NCBI GenBank assembly: GCA_944472135.2
Contig: OX235262.1
Span: 83,922,903 to 83,986,902 of the forward strand
Length of the DNA: 64,000 nucleotides
From: Trichobilharzia regenti
Lineage: Eukaryota; Platyhelminthes; Trematoda; Strigeidida; Schistosomatidae
Direction: 5' to 3'
This document shows positions 57,491 through 64,000 of the stretch, in pieces (positions within the stretch are counted from its first letter, which is position 1; each line of letters begins with the position of its first letter). Made by a program: the position numbers and the translations under genes. The notes under the pieces are model-generated. The model was not told the origin of the DNA. It did not search any database and was given only the letters and a program-made list of their open reading frames with translations.

Positions 57491-57514
57491 CATTCTTAGA
57501 TTACCTAAATGTCC

Positions 57515-57875
57515 ACCTACCCATTCAGGTAGGTAGTTACCTGGATTTCCAGTGGGAAGTCGTGATAAGTAGGGTACAGCAAGTCAGGTGTGAGGACAAA
57601 TACTCGCTGAAGACACAGGCTAGTGGTCGTGCCACATCATGAATTGGCAGAAGATGGAATTCATGGACCGCTGGATCAGGTTCCAGTGGCTAAGTGGTCT
57701 ACGAGCTCTCCTTGTAACCAGCAGGCCCTGGGTTCGAACCTTGGTACTGTGCGCATACTGTTGTATAGCCCTAAACTAGGGCGGAACAGCTGTCCAGTAC
57801 TCGCTGAAGGTTTTACAGTGGCCCTCTAACCAATATCTGTAACCAATCAATCAAATCCCTACAAACCAATACTGA
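57515..57875 (+). mobile_element. Type-2 hammerhead-like SINE
   Basis: Head AGGTTCCAGTGGCTAAGTGG and GGGTTCGAACC. The hammerhead-like segment (57752-57805) is decayed: CATACTGTTGTATAGCCC, GGGCGGAACAGCTGTCC, CAGTACTC. Upstream, 57520-57650 carries the shared leader (GTGAGGACAAATACTCGCTG). Confidence 0.65.
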
Positions 57876-58141
57876 TCTGTTTTTGTCTGATATAAAGAAG
57901 AGTTCCGCACAATTTTTACTTTTACAAGCTATGCTATGGTGATGTGTATAGATTTATGCATGTAGAGTCCAAAGATGATGTTATTTATAGCAAACTGGAG
58001 CTTAGAAACCTTCCTCCTAGAATTGGTAGCTGAATAATAAAAATTAACTAGTCAGAAAATGTCTCGTGACAAATGGATATTGCTTATATTCCCCAGTTTC
58101 TTGTGACTGAGTGCTTTTTTCTGTATGCATAAAATTATTCT

Positions 58142-58220
58142 GAAAAAAATTAAGGAACATGAAGCAAAAGTTTGCATCCCCTGAATTATGGGTCATTGAT
58201 AATGTCAACGTTCCTTAATT
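58142..58220. repeat. Short inverted repeat
   Basis: GAAAAAAATTAAGGAAC and GTTCCTTAATTTTTTTTCC pair around a loop of about 45 bases. No other copy seen. Confidence 0.5.
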
Positions 58221-58484
58221 TTTTTTCCATCAGTGCTGAGGCATTTAACCAGTGTATTTATGAATGAATTATTAACGCTTGTTGTGGTTTTTTATTTATA
58301 CTTTCTTATCCCAAATAATGAGAACATCCAGTGATGTGGTCCATTATTATTTTACCTGGATTCTAATAAAAGAAATGGTTATACCCCACGAAAAAAGAGA
58401 AGAGTTGACTGTAGGATAATAAAAAATACATATAAGCAAACTGATAGTTTCCACATCCAAATATTGCAAAGTGATCCTGGGAAG

Positions 58485-60480
58485 TGGGGTTTTATTATTG
58501 TTTCCTTGGGTTCCTAGTGGGACATAGGGCTTCTACTGCACGTCTCCACTTGCTTCTGTGTTCTGCTGCACTTTTCACCTGCATCCATGTTAGTCCATAC
58601 TCTTTCAACTCCTCTTCACACGATCTCCTCCATGTCACCCTTGTACTGACGTCCCACTCCCCGCTCGCTTCCCTTTCGGGTCCCACTGGAGTAATAGCCT
58701 GTCTAGTGATGTCACTTGATGGTTTCCTCAGCGTATGTCCAATACATCTCCATTTCTTCCTGCCTATTTGTTGCACAATCGGTTCCTGGTTGGTTCGCTC
58801 CAAGAGATCCCTAATTAATGCTGATCTTTTCTGGCCATCTGATCTTGAGTATCGAGCCAAGACAACTGTTAATGAAGGTCCGTAGTTTGTTTGAGATGCT
58901 CTTTATGACGCGCCGGGTCTCTGATCCGTATAGTAGCAGTGTCTTCACATTGGAGTTGAAAATCCGGATGTTATTTTTGATGCTTAGTGCTGCTGACCTC
59001 CACACAAACTTGAGAGTAATGAAAGTTTGTCTTACTTTCCCTATCCTTGCTTTGATATCCTAATCAGTTTTCTTCGCCTGTAGTTGAAATGATGCTTCCC
59101 AGGTCGGTGGGTGAAGGAGGTTGTTTCTTTCCAGTTCCTCTCATTCTTGCTGGCTGATTGTTGTCTTTTGTCTGTTGTTGTCTGTTGTCACTGTTAATGT
59201 TGGCCAGGAATCTTCATCACCTCTGTTTTCTCTATGTTCACCTGAAGGAAGTCCTATGTTTGATGCTTCTTGTGCCGACTAGTTGCTTTTCATTTGCATA
59301 TCTTCCAGTTTGTGAGAAATCAGACATATGTCATCGGTGAAGTCTAGATCCTCCAAGTTGTTTTTGTGTGAGTCCATTTTATGCCTGTTTCCTCATAACC
59401 CATTGTCTGTCTCATTGTCCAATCTACTGCAATCAAGAAAATCACTGGCGATAGTAGACAGCCTTGTCTCACTCCTGTCCTCACTTTGAAGGATTCTGTA
59501 AGTTTTCCTTTGTGGATTACTTGGCATGCAGCATTGTCGTACAGCTGTTGGATGAGACGTATAATTGTCGATGGGACCCCGTAGTAGCGAAGTAGTTTCC
59601 AAATCACATCTCGGTCGACGCTGCGCTATTGAAGGCCTTTCAAAGTCGATGAAGTTGAGGTAGAGAGGTGACTATCATTCGAAGCTTTGTTCAATGATGT
59701 TCCGTAGTGTGGCGATTTGATCAATACATGACTTGCTTTTCCTGAATTCAGCTTGTTCCGATCGAAGTTTTTCATCAAGGATGGCGTGTTTGATTCTCTC
59801 CAGGATGATGCGGCTTAGTGTTTCGCTTTGGATGGACAGGAGCATAATTCTACGCCAGGTTTTGCATTGACTTAAGTCTCCTTTCTTTGGTAGTTTGAAT
59901 AAGTATCCTTTTTTCCAATCCTTAGTTACTTTGCCCTCTTTCCACACCTTCTGCAACAATGGCGTCATCATGTCCGCTGTTGTCTCTGGGTCCATTTTCA
60001 ATGCTTCCACTGGGATTCCATCTGGTCATGCTGCTTCTCCAGCTTTTATCATCTTGATTGCATTCAGGACTTCTGATTTTGTCGGGTGCGGGGATCGATG
60101 TTCACTGGTAGTTCTGCTTCCGTTGTTGGTATTGTTGGGCACGTTGTAGGTGGTGGTCGATTTAGAAGTCTTTTGAAGTGTTCTGCCCAGTGTTTTCTTT
60201 GCTCTACCTCTTTTCGCCCGATAGGTGCCTAGTTGTTTGGTAGAGTGTAGCGAGGTCTTCTTTGCCTGCAGCTTGTTCTGCTTCACTTCCCATGGCTTCA
60301 TAATATTTTCTTTTGTCTTCCCTGGCACTCTTTTTCACTCTTTTGTTCAGTGTATTGTAGCTTGCATTCAGCTCCTGTTTTTGTTGCTCGTCGTTGCACT
60401 GGATAATCTTTTTTTTCACTATCCTTCTCTCTTCTATTAGTTTTCAAGTGTCCGTAGTTGGCCACTGTTTGTCCTGTCTC
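58485..60480 (-). pseudogene. RTE-like LINE, longest copy
   Basis: Minus strand from 60480: KKIIQCNDEQQKQELNASYN, RVKKSAREDKRKYYEAMGSE, LATLYQTTRHLSGEKR, KTLGRTLQKTSKSTTTYNVP, HPTKSEVLNAIKMIKAGEAA (linker between endonuclease and RT), MEALKMDPETTADMMTPLLQ, KGYLFKLPKKGDLSQCKTWR, RSEQAEFRKSKSCIDQIATL, then after a frameshift PSTIIRLIQQLYDNAACQVI, TGVRQGCLLSPVIFLIAVDW, DFTDDICLISHKLEDMQ, IRIFNSNVKTLLLYGSET and the C-terminus with RKKWRCIGHTLRKPSSDITR and EALCPTRN. The endonuclease is missing. Frameshifts lie near 59600 and 59340. Confidence 0.85.
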
Positions 60481-60639
60481 TTGTTTGTGCGTAGAACTTC
60501 CAGTGTGGTATTATGTAATTCCATTTCCCTTTATTTATAGATTTAGTTGGTACATTTTCCCTGTATTCTGAATTCTCTGTAGTCACAAATGTTCAATCGA
60601 CTGAAATAAGTGTGTATATCTACTGCGCTCAGCACAGAG

Positions 60640-61095
60640 ATCTTGTTTGGAACATTAATGTCAAGTCAGTTCAGTTTTATGATTCAAAGATTTGCAGCAT
60701 CACAAAAAGCAGTTCCAATAAGTTACCGCAGAAATTGATTAACAGCTGCCTTGACTAGATACTGAAGATAAGATAAGTAGTAAGGAACTCTGATAACGAA
60801 ACAACCAAGAACGTATCGCTCAACAGTTATGCGTAAGCCTATAGAGATGGGTTGAACATACGTTAAGGAATCCGCTAATTTACATCATGCAGCAGACACA
60901 CGCTCCAGTGGAGACCTAAATGAGAAACGATAAGTTAAACATCCAAGGATGTCATGAATGAGATCTTTTGAGGAGAAATGAAAGATCATGAGTAATCGTA
61001 GAGCCAGCTAGGAAAGATGGCAGAAAATAGGGTGAAACGGAAATATACTGTTGACATCGTATATTACACTCGATATCCAAGGAAATAATTAATTT
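60640..61095 (+). pseudogene. Old RTE-like LINE 3' end
   Basis: 60690-60790 gives KSSSNKLPQKLINSCL-type text; the rest follows the order of the RTE C-terminus (NEATKNVSLNSYA.., RWVEHTLRNPLIYIMQ, EEKWKIMS) and ends AAGGAAATAATTAA. Strongly diverged, so an older RTE lineage. Confidence 0.5.
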
Positions 61096-61375
61096 ATTTG
61101 TTTATTGTTTATATCACACAATGAAACAGTATTACTTGCTCGATAACGTTTCCAACACAGTTAATTCTTCATAGTCGTATCAACTGATATTAACTGATGT
61201 GTCGCTGAACTAAATCCGCTTTCAAAAACCCACGGAAAAAAGAAAATAAAAGTGAAAGACAGAGAAGATTTGTACTTCACTGGAAGCTGTTTTAATAGAT
61301 GGTGTCAGATTTCAACCGTCGATTGTATGTTACGAAATTAACTTATAAAGAATGTATTTTAACTTAATATAGTAA
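61096..61375. other. PLE-B 3' UTR trace
   Basis: 61100-61200 (minus strand) resembles the PLE-B 3' UTR (GTATTACTTGCTCGATAACG). Nothing else. Confidence 0.35.
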
Positions 61376-61564
61376 ATGGCTGAAGGCGGTTGTGAGGGAG
61401 CATTAGACTTGCGTGTCGTGCTCATTGGTATTCGTCAGCAAAGCTTATCTGCAGCATTGATGGAAATCATGTCCTTCCTGAGATTTGAACCTAAGTCACC
61501 ACGTGTTACTATCAGAGAAGTTTCCGCGGAGCTATTCGGCCTCGTGACTGACCTTTTGTATTGA
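61376..61564 (+). CDS. Possible first exon of an unidentified host gene
   Basis: ATG-initiated frame of 62 codons: MAEGGCEGALDLRVVLIGIR, QSLSAALMEIMSFLRFEPKS, TIREVSAELFGLVTDLL. GC content and codon use are higher than the flanking DNA. The frame runs into TAT TGA just after a candidate donor (TTTT|GTATTG), so it may be a first exon. No paralogue in the window. Protein family not recognised. Confidence 0.4.
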   Translation: MAEGGCEGALDLRVVLIGIRQQSLSAALMEIMSFLRFEPKSPRVTIREVSAELFGLVTDLLY

Positions 61565-61847
61565 ATACTTACATTGGACACTAGTTTTATAAACTAATCT
61601 TATGCGTCTGGCCCATAGTTGGATGCAGACTGAATTCAGTCATGTTCCTATCAATCTGAGAAACATAGTTGTACTAGCAATCATAAGTCGAACAGTTTGA
61701 ATGAATTTTCCATCAAAGTAAAAGGGCAGTATTTTTGTCTGTATAGTTCTGTAGATATACTTGCTAACATTTTCGACTTTTGTACCGCTCTTCTCTTTCA
61801 TTTCTTTATTTTATTTAGTTTTTACGTGTATTAGACATGTTTGTCAG

Positions 61848-62029
61848 TTCTAGAAGAAAGACCTTCTAACCTGTTGAAATATTTGAAAAGTACTCTCTTT
61901 ATTTACCATTATGAAGTGTTTGAAATACCTTTGTTTCTTCAAGACGATTTGTTTCCATTCACTAAGAAACACAATTTACAAAATGGTTATTCTCATTTTT
62001 TCGAACAATCAAGTTTTGATACATATTAA
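61848..62029 (+). CDS. Possible terminal exon of an unidentified host gene
   Basis: After the acceptor-like TTTGTCAG, the frame reads VLEERPSNLLKYLKSTLFIY, HYEVFEIPLFLQDDLFPFTK, SHFFEQSSFDTY and stops. It is protein-like with no repeats. Phase does not match the candidate donor of the preceding exon, so they may be different genes or a further exon lies between. Confidence 0.35.
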
Positions 62030-62179
62030 TTGTCATAATTACTGTCAAGTTGATACAGTAAATTTGTTACATATTATTATTTTCACCTAAATTGCTTACA
62101 TTTCTACATCAATACATTATCTTTATTCGGAACCTTTGTATTAAAATTTTCAAATTCATCTCTGAGCAATATCCTGCAT

Positions 62180-62337
62180 AGTAAACAAGAGGACTATGTG
62201 AGACTATTACTAGCTCACTTCTCGAACACTTGATGAACTCGGGCCATGAAGTCTCACCAGATTCTCCTTTTAAGATTATCTACGGGGTGAGCTCGAATGT
62301 ACAAGGGGCGTTAGGCTAATAATAATAATAATAATAG
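62180..62337 (+). pseudogene. PLE-A C-terminal fragment
   Basis: 62205-62320 in one frame gives ITSSLLEHLMNSGHEVSPDS and FKIIYGVSSNVQGALG, close to ITSSILKHLVNSGHIAPPES at 17.1 kb. It is followed by TAA repeats and SINE-I. 62800-62925 resumes with CVIETLAVRQYYPKFYVSH, the C-tail. Confidence 0.65.
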
Positions 62338-62522
62338 TGCATCGGTGGCACAGTGGTTAGGACTCTCGCCGACCATGCACATTGTCCGGAGTTCGATTCT
62401 CTGCCGAGTCACACCTGATATCTATGGTCGGCCTCCAAAATTTGAGCTACCGATATCACATGCTGAAAATTCCATACTTGCACCAAAAATACGGTGTGGA
62501 ATCAAGCTGTCGTCAAAAAATA
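62338..62522 (+). mobile_element. SINE-I copy
   Basis: TGCATCGGTGGCACAGTGGT head, GAGTTCGATTCTC box B, GATATCTATGGTCGGCCTCC body, GCTGAAAATTCCATACTTGC and GGTGTGGAATCAAGCTGTC tail, then a short A run. Near-identical layout to 50082-50272. Confidence 0.85.
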
Positions 62523-63039
62523 GTAACAGTGAGGCTTTATTTCAGACAGCATGTGAAGATATTTTATCTTCGTACAGGATTCACATGTAATGTAGTGATC
62601 TGAGGCATGTCATGTGACACAATGTTGCTGAATATAGAGAAAGAACAAGTTTTCACCTTTTCTTCATTTTCTTCAAGAATTACTCAGCTTTCCGTTGAAA
62701 CCCAATTAAATGTATGGGCTAGTTAATATATTGACCATGGATAAAATACTAAGAAATAAGGTAGATTTTAGTCATTTAGGTGGATGAAAACTCTGGTAGC
62801 CGAATGATGCAGGTAGGCGTTTGTGTGTGATAGAGACGCTCGCAGTTCGTCAATATTACCCCAAATTCTATGTATCGCATACGTTTGTCCAGTCTCTTAT
62901 CCTTTCACTTTCTTAATGTTGTCCCTAATCGTTCACTTTTATTTTTAACAACTAATTCTTCACACTTTTCAAATAGGACCCTCAACTACCTTTCTTCTCA
63001 CTTAATAATAATTTCAACCATGTGAAATTTCAAACCTTT

Positions 63040-63240
63040 TCCTCCATTCAACTCGTGGATGGTGACCAGCAGTGGAATCCAGGATGCGCATTTCGTCCTA
63101 GTTGGGACTCGTCAGCCGAATGTACCTGCATTTCCCAGTGAGTGATGATGCTCCTACCGAGGCTCGAACCTAGTGCCCATAGTTTAAAACGCCAAAGCGT
63201 TATCCACCAGATCACTTGGGCCAAGAGAGCCACCAGTGTA
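63040..63240 (-). mobile_element. Smalpha-like SINE, single unit
   Basis: Minus strand: TGGCCCAAGTGATCTGGTGG (box A), GGTTCGAGCCTC (box B), ATCATCACTCACTGGGAAAT and the hammerhead at the 3' side. Confidence 0.8.
63075..63123 (-). ncRNA. Hammerhead ribozyme, intact core (Smalpha type)
   Basis: Minus strand: stem I ATTCGG with CTGGAT (G-U pairs allowed), core CTGACGA (positions 63115-63109), stem II GTCC..GGAC, GAAA at 63094-63091, minimal stem III TGCGCA and cleavage triplet ATC at 63085-63083. All invariant core bases of a type I hammerhead are present; the N of CTGANGA is C. Confidence 0.75.
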
Positions 63241-63276
63241 CCACTGAATGTTATGTAATTTTTAAATATACTTTAG

Positions 63277-63392
63277 AAGCTACCTATGAGTTATTATGTC
63301 ACCCCCTCCCATTACTCAATAATAGACTACGATACTTTTTCAGAAAAGATAAATACTATCGGAAAGCCTCTGAGGATGATTCAATCGATAAG
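63277..63392 (+). CDS. Probable internal host exon
   Basis: Acceptor TATACTTTAG, then 116 nt open in one frame (ATYELLCHPLPLLNNRLRYF, FRKDKYYRKASEDDSIDK) and donor AAG|GTAAATTTT. It enters in phase 1 and leaves in phase 0. Both splice sites look good. Family not recognised. Confidence 0.5.
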
Positions 63393-63493
63393 GTAAATTT
63401 TCTTTGTAAATATTATATTTATGTAGTTAATTAAACAGCAATTCAGTTTTACGAACAATCTATTATGCTTCAATATGTTGCTCTACTTAAAAG

Positions 63494-63586
63494 GTCACCT
63501 ACAGAATTTACTGGACTGATTATAATAAAATCTACAGCAGACAGATTTACGAATATGTGGGTCAGCAAAGAGATCTTTTTCCGTGA
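63494..63586 (+). CDS. Possible next exon of the same gene
   Basis: After TTAAAAG, a phase-0 frame reads VTYRIYWTDYNKIYSRQIYE, YVGQQRDLFP and stops at 63584-63586. The phase agrees with the previous donor; the implied intron is 101 nt. The acceptor tract is weak. Alternatively the frame 63465-63692 is used, which looks less protein-like. Confidence 0.4.
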   Translation, partial: VTYRIYWTDYNKIYSRQIYEYVGQQRDLFP

Positions 63587-63763
63587 CTTCACTTCAATGT
63601 TGTACAGTTATTTTTACTCATGCAAATCGAATTGCAGAGTAATAACCAAGTTAGGAAAATTAGGAATGGTCTTACGTAATCAAGAGGGCTGATAAGTGAC
63701 CCGAAAACTAAAGATTGAGAAATGAGTTGTCACACATTAAATGAACTACAAAGAGCTTACTAT

Positions 63764-63961
63764 TTAGAAAGACAAAGAAGGAAGAAAAAATGTCACAAAG
63801 GCTATTGTAGTAAAGTAGGCTAGGTGAAACGTTTCTAAGCAAAGTCCAGACCTTTCTTTAAAGATTTCTAAGGCTTCCACTGCATGGAGAAGGTTAAGGC
63901 GATTTACTTCTGTAAATGGTTTGATTGTACTTTTATATGACTCTAAATGAAGTCTCTGCAT
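63764..63961 (-). pseudogene. PLE-A C-terminal scrap
   Basis: Minus strand: VNRLNLLHAVEALEIFKERS, GLCLETFHLAYFTTIAF. The pattern LNLLHAVEALEI..LCL matches the PLE-A C-tail (LRLLHITEAVAI..FCIQKE). Confidence 0.6.
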
Positions 63962-64000
63962 GGCCAGAAGTAATAATATGCCACAGAATTGAGCCGTTGA

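Noticed and set aside
58142..58220. Hairpin as a MITE
   Set aside because: Only one copy, no target duplication and no transposon-like terminal motif seen.

Overview
The window looks like repeat-dense, AT-rich flatworm DNA, most likely from a blood fluke (Schistosoma or a near relative in Schistosomatidae). The evidence is a CR1-like LINE, an RTE-like LINE, many Penelope-like elements (PLEs, reverse transcriptase plus GIY-YIG nuclease), a Smalpha-type satellite/SINE with a hammerhead ribozyme core, and tRNA-headed SINEs. No complete host gene is visible. The few segments that read like host exons are short and lie at 1.3-1.6 kb, in the arms of a large inverted repeat, and at 61.4-63.6 kb. I did not recognise the proteins they encode.

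Layout: 0-1.3 kb is the 3' half of a CR1-like LINE. 2.5-6.3 kb holds type-2 hammerhead-like SINEs in inverted pairs, a PLE-B and an RTE scrap. 6.6-7.3 kb is a PLE-A end; 8.0-9.1 kb a dead CR1 copy; 9.9-14.1 kb a SINE, a PLE-C end and an RTE 3' half. 14.6-17.6 kb is a PLE whose 3' half is present twice in near-perfect inverted orientation. 17.8-20.7 kb holds further PLE pieces, including RT and GIY-YIG. 20.64-26.78 kb and 38.71-45.24 kb form a large inverted repeat with arms above 6 kb and an 11.9 kb spacer. The spacer contains a 1.04 kb palindromic PLE dimer inserted into another PLE with a 15-bp target duplication. 45.2-47.6 kb carries two more inverted PLE structures. 47.6-50.6 kb and 58.5-60.5 kb hold RTE copies; 51.8-53.2 kb and 54.6-55.5 kb PLE copies; 56.0-56.6 kb a Smalpha-like partial tandem; 61-64 kb possible host exons mixed with PLE and SINE insertions.

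The window documents a community of retroelements. PLEs repeatedly occur as inverted dimers, in one case clearly inserted as a unit. Two SINE families share one tRNA-like head, but one has a tail resembling the resident CR1 LINE and the other a tail resembling the resident RTE LINE, which suggests partner LINEs. Hammerhead or hammerhead-like cores occur in two SINE/satellite families. Several nested insertions have an uninterrupted paralogue in the same window, so insertion order can be read directly. All identity statements are by eye; no alignment was run.
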